A stretch of DNA of 64,000 nucleotides from positions 217,077 to 281,076 of the forward strand of contig JAAEAF010001107.1 in the NCBI GenBank assembly GCA_011037195.1. Reading direction: 5' to 3'. Positions 10,605 to 20,590 of this stretch are shown here, piece by piece. The position numbers and the translations under genes are program-made. Within the stretch, counting starts at the first letter, position 1. Every line of letters starts with the position of its first letter. The notes beneath the pieces are model-generated. The model saw only the letters and a program-made list of their open reading frames with translations. It was not told the origin of the DNA and did not search any database. The stretch is from Triatoma infestans (lineage: Eukaryota; Arthropoda; Insecta; Hemiptera; Reduviidae).

Positions 10605-11660
10605 CAGCGCCCGCTCTAGGGGTTACGCTGCCCCGGAGAAAAAGACAAATTGCCGCCCCTTAAGAATATTTATCTATTTTTTTAAGCATATCTATGCATG
10701 TTCAAACACAAGTTAAAGCAGCGCTCTGCTCGCGTGCTAAAGCTATTCTGTTCAGAGACGTATATGCATGTTCAAACACAAGTTAAAGCAGCGCTCTGCT
10801 CGCGTGCTAAAGCTATTCTGTTCAGAGGACGTATTATGCATGTTCAAACACAAGCTAAAGCAGCGCTCTGCTCGCGTGCTAAAGCTATTCTGTTCAGAGA
10901 CGTCTATGCAGTGTTCAAACACAAGCTAAGCACGCTCTGCTCGCGTGCTAAAGCTATTCTGTTCAGAGACGTATATGCATGTTTCAAACACAAGCTAAAG
11001 CAGCGCTCTGCTCGCGTGCTAAAGCTATTCTTTTCAGAGACGTATATGCATGTTCAAACACAAGCTAAAGCAGCGCTCTGCTCGCGTGCTAAAGCTATTC
11101 TGTTCAGAGACGTATATGCATGTTCAAACACAAGCTAAAGCAGCGCTCTGCTCGCGTGCTAAAGCTATTCTGTTCAGAGACGTATATGCATGTTCAAACA
11201 CAAGCTAAAGCAGCGCTCTGCTCGTGTGCTAAAGCTATTCTGTTCAGAGACGTATATGCATGTTCAAACACAAGCTAAAGCAGCGCTCTGCTCGCGTGCT
11301 AAAGCTATTCTGTTCAGAGACGTATATGCATGTTCAAACACAAGCTAAAGCAGCGTTCTGCTCGCGTGCTAAAGCTATTCTGTTCAGAGACGTATATGCA
11401 TGTTCAAACAAGTTCTAGCAATTGTCCTTTACGAATTCAACTTAATTTTTCAATAATAGTGTAAATATTTTTAGCTTTTAGATATAAACAATATAAATAT
11501 GCTAAGCACCGTAAATTTTTAGCAAAGTAAAAAAAATCGATATGTGAAATTTTCTATTGATTGCGTCAATATTTTTCTCACGCTTATAGCCAAAATGGTG
11601 CCCGTAAATTTTGGTGCCCCGGACAAATGTCCAGGTTGCCCGCCCCTAGAGCGAGGGCTG
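10605..11660. mobile_element. hAT-like non-autonomous element
   Basis: Left end CAGCGCCCGCTCTAGGGG (10605-10622) and right end CCCCTAGAGCGAGGGCTG (11643-11660) are inverted repeats matching at 16 of 18 positions. The CAG...CTG termini are characteristic of hAT transposons. Flanks show CTATTAG (10598-10604) and TTATTAG (11661-11667), an imperfect 7-base direct repeat; hAT enzymes normally duplicate 8 bp, so one base has changed or been lost. Most of the interior is a 70-bp minisatellite and there is no transposase. It sits near the 3' end of a family A copy. Other superfamilies with CAG termini (CACTA, Sola) fit less well. Confidence 0.65.
10690..11410. repeat. 70-bp minisatellite, about ten units
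   Basis: Units start with TGTTCAAACACAAGCTAAAG at 10699, 10769, 10841, 10912, 10980, 11051, 11121, 11191, 11261 and 11331, with a truncated one at 11401. Right-hand units keep exactly 70 bp spacing and are nearly identical. Left-hand units carry indels (71, 72 and 68 bp) and AGTTAAAG instead of AGCTAAAG. The gradient suggests recent expansion from the right side. No stop codon occurs within the unit in most frames, so a 146-codon open frame appears across it. It shifts frame at every unit and is an artefact. Confidence 0.95.
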
Positions 11661-11720
11661 TTATTAGTCAATGTCGAGTGAGTTTCGTGAAAGTCGTGTG
11701 AGTATTTCACACCAGATAGA

Positions 11721-12300
11721 GACATCATTTCAGTTTTATATATAATTAGTATAATATTCATTTTAATATAATTATAATTCTGAATACGTAATTAAATAGT
11801 ATAAAATATTATAGGAACTTTCTCTTGACTTATTTTTTTATTTTTTTTTCTCCTTTAATAATTCTTTTGTTTGCAACAATACAATGAATATGGCAAAGAA
11901 TTGAGATTGCGTTTTATGATTACTGAGATATATTGTTACAATATAGTTATTATATATGTGTACTACCTTGAACCTATATGTCTCAATATAGACAATACAG
12001 CTTTACTGAACTGACATAATGTTCATGGAGTTTAATTATAATATTTATTATTTACTGCCCAGATCTGTTATAGCAGCACCCTTTGTCAACTTCTAGGAAA
12101 ACTTGCCACGCTAGATTAAAATTAGGCTTTAATCAGAATTCTCAAAATATAATTCTCAAAACAAATTCATCTAGGCAAAAAAGTTCAGAATAAAAGTTAT
12201 ACCAGCCTGAGCCATAATTTAATAATAGGAGATAAAACTCATCAGTTAGAAATAAAACAAAAATTTTTATTTGAGAACAAACACTAACATCCTCATAAAC
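11721..12300. other. AT-rich spacer, nothing recognised
   Basis: AT-rich DNA without an assignable element. Confidence 0.5.
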
Positions 12301-12560
12301 AGTCGAATTACGTAGAATTTACAGTGGAAACGTACGAGCTGCCTCCACTAGAGAGTTTTTTTTAGGCTGTTTAGACTGGAATGTCTGTCTCTCAAGGCGT
12401 GACATATAATATATTGTAATTGAGGGGGATTGTGAGGATCGGAATTCCTGGCGGCCAATCTGCAGCATCAATAAATTCAGAAACATTTAGAATTGGCCAT
12501 TCTCTTGTAGGGGTGAACCCTACCTTGTGGATAGATGCTGAATCTTGCTGATACACCTAA
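12301..12560 (-). other. GC-richer island with short open frame
   Basis: Base composition is visibly more balanced than in its surroundings. On the minus strand 12392-12556 is open for 54 codons. It includes the protein-like stretch REWPILNVSEFIDAADWPPG followed by IPILTIPLNYNILYVTP. It has no ATG and no family motif that I recognise. It may be a scrap of a transposable-element reading frame or of an exon. Confidence 0.25.
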
Positions 12561-13004
12561 TATATACTTCTTTTTTTCTTTTAAAAAAACGAAGTTTTAC
12601 CACGCCTTTTAAAATATTCTCTTGATAATTCTTCAGTTTATTCTTAAAGAACTTAATGATAATATATGAATCTTCCCAATAATAAATCTGTTTAAATTAA
12701 AATTAATCTATGTGCGTAATATATGTGTGTGTTGTGTTATTTATTACATACAATATGATAAAATTATATATTATATGAAAATATCTTTATTATTATATGA
12801 ATTACTATTGATATATGATTATTATCGCTGACAATCGCTAAATAAATTAAAAAAATAAATTAAAAAAAAAAAAAAATAGATTTATTATCTGTAAATCATT
12901 TTGTAATCTGTATTATTATTGCTATATATTTATTTCTTTCTTATATTTATATAAATAAAAGATGTCCTTTAAGTTGCCGTGTATCTAGCCACCAGACCAT
13001 TAAC

Positions 13005-13135
13005 TCGATTATTATTATATTTTAATTGAAGACGCTTTACATCTGTGGTCATTGGTGCCAGGAGCGTTCTCAGTACACTGCCGGCCACCGGGACAATGAG
13101 CTGCAAAGGATCCAAAGAAGAAAAAATAACTAAGA
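13005..13135 (-). repeat. SINE family D, 5'-truncated
   Basis: On the minus strand: 'ggatcctttgcagctcattgtccc', GGCCGGCAGTGTACTGAGAACGCTCC, 'ggcaccaatgaccacagatg' and 'aagcgtcttcaatt'. The same ordered blocks occur at 33483-33560 (+), 49262-49422 (-) and 63475-63700 (-). The tRNA-like head present at 63.6 kb is missing here. Confidence 0.7.
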
Positions 13136-13195
13136 AAGTACTCGCGATCTTGTCAAATATTGGAAATTGAGTTTTCATTGGATGGCTCCCTGAAT

Positions 13196-13800
13196 GAAAA
13201 AAATCTGGTGTGAAACACTCACCCGACTTTCTCTCACTCTAATTAATACAATTTAATAAAGAAATTTTCTTTAAAAATTGCAAATGACAATGTTTAGTTG
13301 GGCTGGCCATAAACATGGTGGTAGGGGGTTTTACTTGTCGGCCTTATGTAAAGCGTTCTACGTTGAAACCGACAAAGCTTAAGCAAATTTAAATTTAAAC
13401 TAAAACTGACAGACTTCCAATACCCTTCTAAACATCAATTTCTTCATAGAAATGTTTCTAATAAAAGTGATCCGTTTTAGCTATGCAGCAAGCGCCATGT
13501 TTAATGAAAATCGTTGTAACTATTTCTGAGAAAATTCCAAAAACTCCAAAACTATTCTGAAAATTCCACTTCCGGTTACCCAATTTTTTTTCTAATTTGG
13601 AATTCTATCAATGCTAATAATGCGTATCAATATTATGCAGGTGGTAAAACCGTATGTTATACTGAAGAGATTCTTTAGAAGAAAGCATGACGCTACTGTT
13701 CCCCTTGAACCCCCCAAAAAAGTAATTTTCCTGAGAAGTGTTTCAAATAAAAGTGATAGGTATTTGTGTATGTAAGAATGTGAAAGCATTTACCTTCTAG
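13196..13800 (-). repeat. family A repeat, minus orientation
   Basis: Starts at the 3' terminus (AAAATCTGGTGTGAAACACTC, 13198-13218) and continues with 'agttgggctggccataaa', 'ttacttgtcggccttatg', 'ctgacagacttccaatacc', CTTCCGGTTACC near 13570 and 'aaagtgataggtatttgtg' near 13752. The variant with the CGGCCTTATGTAAAG segment is a subfamily shared with 39.3, 56.5, 29.2 and 61.6 kb. It stops where the retrotransposon at 13810 begins. Confidence 0.75.
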
Positions 13801-13809
13801 GAAAGATTG

Positions 13810-14780
13810 GTCAAGATTGAGTCCGTCTGGTGTGGTACCTGATAATTACCTCCGCTGTTACGAGGGAGGCTCCAGAATGGATGGTCTATTTTGAGTCCGG
13901 AGAACATTTGGCAGTACCTCTTGTGAATGGACCACAGTCTTCCAGACTGAGATTTATGCAATTCTTTGTCTTATCTTGGATGAGAGGGTACGTAACAGTA
14001 ACTTAAAAGGTATTTGTATCTGCTCAGAAGCCAAGCTGCGCTGAAGGCGCTGAGTTCATGTGTCTTCACATCCAGATTGGTGTTAGAATGTTCTAAAAGA
14101 CTGGAAGAACTTTCTACTCTGAAGGATGTGCTTCTAGTCTGGGTATAGGGTCACATGGGAATTTTTGGGAATGAGGAGGTGGATAAGTTTGCCAAATTAG
14201 GCGCCTCTCTCCTTTTCATTGGTCCCGAGCCTGTAGTTGGCTTGTCTTCTGGCACATCTGTCAGGCTTCCAATCATGTACATCTTCACAGCATTCATCCT
14301 GATGGATGAGCTCAGTTGGTTTCGGCAGTCCAAAATGCTCATCGAGGGTCCTCCGGACAGGGCTATTAGTGTGACGTTACTGTGTCTTTCACGGAGCTAT
14401 CTCAAGCATCTGATTGGATTCCATACTGGACATTATGGTTTAAGGAGACATCTCTACGTAATGGGGCTCATGCTGGATCCTTTTTGTAGAGTCTGTGAGA
14501 CAGAGGAGGAAACAACCATCCATCTTATGACAGATTGTCTAGGTTGTGAGGAGAAGGTTCAGGACTTTTGGTCGGAGCAGGATGACTATGGAAGCGCTTA
14601 GGCTATTTCCCCTTAAGGTTATTATCCGATTTGTTCGGTGAATCTTAGATGGATTTGACCCGGTTCTGGATATTTGTTCTAGAACCGGTTTGTTATTGTT
14701 TTTCTTGGGATATATGGGCCCGGTGGGGCTTTGGGTAGCGTAGGTTTGGTCCCTCCCCACAGACAAATAATATATAATAA
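13810..14780 (+). pseudogene. non-LTR retrotransposon RNase H + zinc-knuckle 3' end
   Basis: Reads, with frame changes, as an RNase H domain. YEGGSRMDG lies near the first catalytic Asp (normally TDGSK), and the TTVFQTEIYAILCLILDE segment matches the A-E-x-x-A-I helix with its Glu. Then comes the AALKALSSCVFTSRLVLECSKRLEEL helix, then LLVW and GHMGIFGNEEVDKFAKLGAS (14152-14212) with the terminal Asp block. The longest open part is 14155-14601. Its end reads HYGLRRHLYVMGLMLDPFCRVCETEEETTIHLMTDCLG, the C-x2-C-x8-H-x4-C knuckle that follows RNase H in R1/I/jockey-group elements. A TAG replaces the proline codon of the W-V-P-G-H motif, so the copy is dead. The tail ends near 14780 in 'cagacaaataatatataata'. 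The same element lies inverted at 15830-16615. Confidence 0.8.
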
Positions 14781-14959
14781 TAGGAAAGCACAATCTGAAA
14801 AGTGGTCTCATTATTTTTTTTTTTTTAAACCATAAGTCCTAGAATGTATGGCATTCCACCATGTGTGGTTTATATGTTATAAGAGAATTTCGTTACTTAA
14901 AATTGTGTTAATTGAAATAACAAGAAAGTCACGTGAATGTATCGTGATGAATGTTTAGA

Positions 14960-15069
14960 GAAAATATTGCGAACGTGTCAAATTTGTGAAATTGAGTTAC
15001 TACCGGAAATACATGTTATTAAACTCTGCAGATTGCGAACAAAATAAGTTTTTAGCGAATGGTCTTATA

Positions 15070-15105
<36 letters not shown>

Positions 15106-15770
15106 CTAAATATCTCTAAAATGGAAAATCCTGGAAGCTCTCAAATTTGGTATTCCGTTCAGGTACTACCACCGGAAATCTGACATGGAGAGGTTTCGAG
15201 CGAAATCCCTTAACCGGAAGTACAACTTTACTGAAGGTTTTTTTTTTCAGAGCTTCGCGATTTTCTTTAAACTTCTTAAATTTCTCCTACACATATAATA
15301 CCTATCAAACACTGTCGCATATTTCTACGCGAATTGATAAGTGAATCATAAATTGAAAATAAATGAAAAGTTCAATAGAAAACTTCAGAACTCATTCTTA
15401 TTACCGGTCCACCTGAATCCCAATCTCTAGCAAGTGGAGTAGTTCCCAGTAATACTCCACAATCTATTTTATTTGAAATATTTTTCCAGAAATAGTTTAT
15501 TTCAGATGGGTGTGCTGGAATTTATGGCGTCAAATTTCAAATATTATATGGAGTTAGTTAGTGTTATTGGAGCGTTCATCTGGACAACAATCTAACCACT
15601 TCTCTACTGGCCTGCCTGGTTTGGTAGGTTGTTCTTGCCCTCCTCACCACCGCTGCTATATAACAACGAATAAAATTGGAAGTGTAAAGAAAATCTGTCA
15701 TTTTATATATAATTGTTGTAACATGAGTAAGGAGAAAGTCGTGTGAATGGTTCCATAACTCTTTTTTTCT
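14960..15770 (+). repeat. family A repeat
   Basis: Lacks the first about 25 bases, then reads 'attgcgaacgtgtcaaattt', ACCGGAAATACATG, the (GT)n tract at 15073-15103, 'tggtattccgttcaggtac', CTTAACCGGAAGTACAACTTT (15206-15226) and, near the end, 'gagtaaggagaaagtcgtgtgaatgg'. The terminal hairpin is decayed (AATGGTTCCATAAC). It lies between two inverted copies of one retrotransposon tail. Confidence 0.75.
15073..15103. repeat. (GT)15 microsatellite
   Basis: Perfect dinucleotide run at the position where most family A copies carry GT-rich sequence, so it is an expansion of an element-borne tract. Confidence 0.95.
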
Positions 15771-15829
15771 TTGCTCAGAAATGGAAACTTAAAATTTTCT
15801 AATGTTGAGCTTATTATTTATTATTCAAG

Positions 15830-16615
15830 GAAGGGGAAGGCAAAACCCTACGCTATCCAAAGCCTCCCTTGGCCCATATAGCTACCCCTAAAGAATAACA
15901 ACTACTGGGTCTGGAATAAAAGTCCAGGCCCAGGTTTTACCCATCTAAGTTTCACCACAGGCCGAACAAATCGGACCAAAACCTTAAAAGGACATAGCTT
16001 AAGATCCTCTACCGATATCCTACTCCGGCCGAAGGTCCTAAACCTAATCTCCTCACAGCCCAAACAATCCGTCATTAGATGCATGGGTGTTTCCTCCTTC
16101 GTCTCACAAACTCTACAAAAGAGGTCAGGCATAAATCCCATTGTATAGAAATGTCTCCTTAAGCCACAATGCCGAATGAGGAAGCCAACCAGATGCCTGA
16201 GATAGGTCCGTGAAAGACATCGAATCCCGCTACTCAAAGCTCCGTCCGGACCCTCAATGAGCATCTTAGACTGCCGACAACCCACTGCAGTCATCCATAA
16301 CGATGAGTGCTGTGAGATCATCCACATCTGGAAGCCTGACAAACATGTGCCAGAAGACACACCAACAGCAAGCAGGGAGAGACAACAATGAAAGGGAGAG
16401 AGGCGCTTGATTTGCCAAACCTATCCACCTCCTCATTCCCAAAGATTCCCATATGACCTGGAACCCAGACCAGAAGTACATCCTTCAATGAAGAAAGATC
16501 TTTCAGTCTTTTAGAACATTCCAACACCAATCGGGAAGTGAAGACACATGAGCTAAGCGCCTTGTTGAGCTTAAGATGTTCAAAGTTTATACCCATTGTA
16601 AGAAAATAATTTAAA
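15830..16615 (-). pseudogene. non-LTR retrotransposon RNase H + zinc-knuckle 3' end, inverted copy
   Basis: On the minus strand the frame at 16318-16596 reads LNKALSSCVFTSRLVLECSKRLKDLSSLKDVLLVWVPGHMGIFGNEEVDRFGKSSAS in separate blocks. These match the copy at 13810-14780, with the W-V-P-G-H motif intact here. After a frame change the frame at 15902-16360 gives CRQSKMLIEGPDG..., RTYLRHLVGFLIRHCGLRRH and FCRVCETKEETPMHLMTDCLG, the same zinc knuckle. The 3' end near 15840 ('gcgtagggttttgccttcccct' on the minus strand) parallels the end of the + copy. Stops and frameshifts make it non-functional, and the reverse transcriptase is absent from both copies. Confidence 0.8.
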
Positions 16616-17715
16616 TGGTTTTTGTTAATACATATCAGCTGATTAACATATTTTATATATAGAGCAATTTATTTTAACGAATAGATGCGCAATATTAGTT
16701 ACTTATCTTTATGTACTATATATTTTTATAGCATAACTCTACGTAAACAAGCTTTTAAGAATAGATTTTTTTTTTTACACAGAACAACAAACAAATAATA
16801 ATTATATTTTACTATGGAAATAAAAATTATCCTTTAAGTTGTTAATGATTAATGTTAATTATTGTTAATGTTAATGACTGTTATGTTTTAATTAAGTATA
16901 TGAGTTAATCAACATGTTTGTTGCTTGTTTATTTCTAAATTGGCAAACAGTTGCTTTGATATTGGATTTAGATAGCAAGCTTTATTATAGTATTTGTTAT
17001 TGATAATTAAACTTCACTGTTTACTGTAACGTCATGTTGTAGTAAACTGATATTATAAATGTTTCTTGGTTAAGTTTCCCAAATATATAAAGTTTCTCGC
17101 AAATGTTTCAGCTAGTGTATTTTATGCAGTCATATGTTTGACGAAGCTTTTATACAAAAAAAAAAAAATTTAGCACCGCAGAGCTATCGTTAATTTCTAT
17201 TCAGTATCGAAACTGTGACACGATCATAATAATTCCACTTTTATAGAATAGTTGTTATTAAATTAAATTTATTTTGGCAAAGATTGATATAATACATTTT
17301 TAAATTTATTATTGCAATTTAAAAAAAAAAAAAAATTGACGCAATAATGTGATAGTTGATTAAAAAATTTAATGGTTAAATCTAATCATAAAGTCAATAT
17401 ATTTGTCCTTCAATAACTATTTATTAAATTAATTAAATTCTAATTTATACAAGTTTTTTATAGTGAAAAAAAAAAAACTAAATTAATTCTAGATATGGGC
17501 TGAAGGAATTAACAGAACAAAGAGGAGGGGAAAAAAGTATGCAGGTAATTATGCTAAGAAAAATGCCGCGCGTGCAATTTTATTTTAATAGCTGTATGTA
17601 AAAAATAAGAAGTTAAAATGTAAGACAAGATTTGTAATGCGTGCAACTAGTGCTATCTAGAAGTGGAAATCTGAAAGTCTTACATTTATTTTAACTTTTT
17701 TTTTTTTTTTTTTAG
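16616..17715. other. repeat-poor AT-rich interval
   Basis: No family A, B, C or D sequence. It contains several A and T runs and TTAATGTTAA-type short repeats near 16848-16875. It ends in a long T tract that could be the pyrimidine tract of the possible exon that follows. Confidence 0.5.
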
Positions 17716-17834
17716 ATCAACTAGACTTTATAATCAAGGCAATGTGGTTCAAGAAAGCTTATTGAAGCGGAGAAATGTCAAGAGACTTGTGCTAGTAGTT
17801 ATTATGGCTTTGATATTGTAATATAATATCCAAG
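17716..17834 (+). other. possible 119-bp exon
   Basis: Preceded by a long T-rich tract ending TTTTAG (17711-17715) and followed by CAAG|GTAAGT (17831-17840), a full-consensus donor. In the frame starting at 17717 it reads NVVQESLLKRRNVKRLVLVV (17741-17800), then IMALIL and a TAA at 17819, then YNIQ and phase 1 at the donor. The basic KRRNVKRLVLVVI stretch is reminiscent of the third loop/helix 6 boundary of class A G-protein-coupled receptors, but the stop falls where helix 6 would continue. Alternatives are a non-coding or 5' untranslated exon, a decayed exon, or chance splice-like ends. The interval around it is free of the dominant repeats, which fits a genic segment. Confidence 0.35.
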
Positions 17835-18235
17835 GTAAGTAGTGTTTTATTGATTAAATAAATAAATATAGAGAACAATATATATATACATATATATTAC
17901 AGCGAGAACAATATATATATATATATACTACAACATTCTACAATCTGTTTGTCTCTCACTCTGATAAGATTATTATAACATCCTTGCCTATGCTTTAGAT
18001 AAAATTCATATAAAATGAAATGACAGCTATATAAGTGGAAGAATAATTATTCAAGTCATTATTTGAATTAAAAGATTCTACTTTAAAGGAATCTTAATAA
18101 TTTACATCTATTATTCATTAGGATTATTTTTTTGCTTCATTTAGTTTTAAGAAGTAAAAAAAAAAAAAAATTATTAATCAGCTGATTAATATGACAACTA
18201 TTCCACAAAAATTAGTGGCAAAAGTTATACTTTAA
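17835..18235. other. AT-rich spacer
   Basis: Contains short TA tracts near 17879-17898 and 17913-17927 and an A run near 18157-18170. If 17716-17834 is an exon, this is the start of its downstream intron. Nothing else is recognised. Confidence 0.4.
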
Positions 18236-18239
18236 TTCT

Positions 18240-18770
18240 CTAGAGATTAAATATAGAGGTGAAGGTGGATTGAATATAGAGGAGGGCCGTATTTTTGGGG
18301 TAAATGGTGATTCAAACAAAAGTGATAGGTTTTTTACATGGGTAGTTAGCATTACAAGTTTACGAGAAATCTCTACAATAGTTTTCGAGAAAATTCCAAA
18401 TAACTTTAAAAAACCTTTCCTATGGAAATCATTATGTTCAGTCAATCGATTTACTAACAAATTGTAATTCTAGCAAATGTTTTTAAAATACGTAACATTA
18501 ATATTGTATTGTGTTAGAACGATATACTGTACTGAAATGGTAGTTTAGATGAAAGCTTAACGCTAATGTTCTCCGGGAAGAAATGTTTCAAATAGAAGTG
18601 ATAAAGTTATTTATGTATGTAGGTAATTATAGGAAGTTTAAGGACAATTATTGTGCTGTTAGCGAGAAAATGGCGAGAAACTGAAAACAAAATAAATCAT
18701 GAATTTTGTCCAAAATTTTCGTGTCAGATGCGATGGTATTTCAGACAGATGGTATTTATGGTATTTACAA
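18240..18770 (-). repeat. family A repeat, minus orientation
   Basis: 'aatatagaggtgaaggtgg', 'aaagtgataggttttttacatg', 'agtttacgagaaatctctac', 'tactgaaatggtagtttaga' and 'gtcagatgcgatgg' are the minus-strand family phrases. The 5' terminal region is missing. Confidence 0.65.
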
Positions 18771-18823
18771 CATGTGTGAGATACAACCAGTCGCCAGAAA
18801 AAATATGGGCACTTAGTTATTAT

Positions 18824-19535
18824 TACTCTCTTACTCCTAGTAAGAGGAAGTATTGTAATCGTGTCAAATTTCGATATTGAGTTTTCACCGGAAATATGCG
18901 TTTTCCCCTGAGTCCAAAAAAGTGGTTTTTAGCAAATGGTCTGTGTGTGTGTGTGTATGTATGTTTGTATGTATTGTATGTGAACAGCATAGCTCAAAAG
19001 CGAAAAACCGTAGAAAGTTGCAACTTAATATTCCGTTTAGGTATCGCCATGGAATATGACAGTACGTTATCTGTCAAAATTCCTCAACCGGAAGTACCCC
19101 TTTACCAGTTGTTTTTTTTTTTACTTTTTCGTAATTTTCTCAAAAATGGCTCCCACACTTTTCTTGAAACTTCGTATATCAACTAAACATACAAAGATCT
19201 AAAACTTTTATTTAAAACATTTCTCTGGAAAAATTCATTTAAGGGCACTTTTAGGGGAGGGATGGGGTTATGTTTTTCTCTAAAGTGCTATCATAGTTGA
19301 TTATACAATTTTATCATCCAAACAAAATTTATTAGAAATAAATAGATGGTCAAAAATTCCTAGTTTCAAGAAAATTAGTAAAGCGGAAGTGCGCTTTTAC
19401 TGAACAGTTTTTTTCGGTTTTCGACGAATTTCATTAAATTTGGTACACAAACTATAAAATTTCGTCAATTATAATTTTGACAACTGGAGTAAGAGAAAGT
19501 TGTGTGTGTGTTTCACACCAGATTTTTTTTTTTTC
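18824..19535 (+). repeat. family A, near full-length copy with both ends
   Basis: The 5' end is CTCTTACTCCTAGTAAGAGGAAG (18828-18850 region, an inverted repeat). This is followed by 'tattgtaatcgtgtcaaattt', 'gttttcaccggaaatatgcg' and a GT tract at about 18941-18956. CAACCGGAAGTACC lies near 19086. The 3' end is GGAGTAAGAGAAAGTTGTGTG and TTTCACACCAGA followed by T12 (to 19534). The 3' subterminal repeat GGAGTAAGAGAAA is the exact complement of TTTCTCTTACTCC at the 5' end of other full copies. No reading frame of note. Confidence 0.8.
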
Positions 19536-19719
19536 TTTATAAAAACCCAATACTCTGTAGTTTGTACTACCTTTGGTATATTTATATTAATAACTAATAT
19601 AAATGTTATTTACAATAATTTAATCACCAAAACTCGTACTTTCTTGAGATTAAAAATTAAAAAAGTAGAAATTCATGTAGTGTGGCTTTCTGGTCTGAGG
19701 CAGACATTTTGTACGTGAG

Positions 19720-20035
19720 TAATGATTTTATTTTTCACGATTTAGAATTTTCTTGAAAACGGTTACAACGATTTCCAATAAACTTGGTATACTTGTTGTA
19801 TAGTTAGAAATGTAGTACTTTCATTTGAAAGGTTTTCTGAATAAACTGATTTTAGTGGGGAGTTGGGGGGGGGGGAGTCAGTTAGATTAAATTCTAATTT
19901 GTACAAGCTCTGTTGGTTTGGTTATTCAGGATCAACATAAGGCCGCTCACGTATACAAGTAAAATCATATCGTATTAATTAGAGTAATAGAAGGTCGCGT
20001 GAATGCTTCACACCAGATACTTTTTTAAGTTTTTT
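19720..20035 (+). repeat. family A repeat, 3' part
   Basis: 'attttcttgaaaacggttacaacgattt', a G-rich run near 19868-19877, 'ataaggccgctcacgtatacaag' and the terminus 'gaaggtcgcgtgaatgcttcacaccagat'. It belongs to the subfamily with the GGCCGCTCAGGTATACAAG segment and is 5'-truncated. Confidence 0.65.
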
Positions 20036-20590
20036 GAATTTTTATTAATGTTATGGTGAACAAATAGAAATTTTCTTGAAAGATGAAGATAGTATATAAA
20101 ATGACAATGTCATCGTTGATAACACGGCCACAGACACAACACGAGGGAAAGTTCTTGTTTAGGTCAAGAAGCGTTCATGTACGAGTAGTTGTGTATATAC
20201 ATATATATATATGTTCCCTGTGGCACTCTTAGTATAACGGTTGTTCATCTCTGACTATTTTATATTCACACGAATAGTTCGCCCACTTACATCTTTAGAA
20301 GTGGAGGCGTAACCAGGATTTTATTTTTTACCATATTTTTTTTTTTCATTGTTTTTGAATAATAAGCAAATTAGTAAGTTAGCCAGTTTTCTTTTTTTTT
20401 TTTGTAAAATCTGATAAGATGTAAATATTATAAGCAAATTAGTTCAAAGAATCGTAAACATTTTAATTATATACATGTCACATCATTTTCCTCGCCAAGT
20501 TACAGCCATTAAAATCTTTACAACTCGTTCTTTCTTTTCACTTGTTATAATATATTTTTGAAGGAGGAGCGGGTTATTGGCCCGTAGCGT
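20036..20590. other. AT-rich spacer, nothing recognised
   Basis: A small TA tract near 20198-20212 and T runs near 20338-20345 and 20391-20403. No gene or repeat family is visible. Confidence 0.5.

Larger units (their letters stand above)
8950..11720 (+). repeat. family A copy carrying two nested transposons
   Basis: Family A sequence in + orientation runs from about 8950 ('ttttaccagaactacatg', GT/TATG-rich tract 9058-9090) to the interior phrase 'gtatggttctaccata' at 9257-9272. It resumes at about 10169-10604 ('aatagaattccaaatttcaag', 'ctctcttctggactatag') and ends at 11661-11720 with 'gaaagtcgtgtgagtatttcacaccagata'. The two gaps are exactly the inverted transposase-end element and the hAT-like element, so both inserted after family A was already in place. 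The 5' terminal hairpin is decayed in this copy. Confidence 0.75.

Noticed and set aside
10698..11138. 146-codon open frame with repeated KLKQRSARVLKL/QTQAKAALCSRAKAI units, looking like a repeat protein
   Set aside because: The 70-bp unit is not a multiple of three and lacks stops, so all frames stay open and the same peptide set cycles. It is a by-product of the minisatellite.
10690..11410. CRISPR-like array
   Set aside because: Units are tandem without unique spacers, lie in a eukaryotic transposon and have no associated genes.
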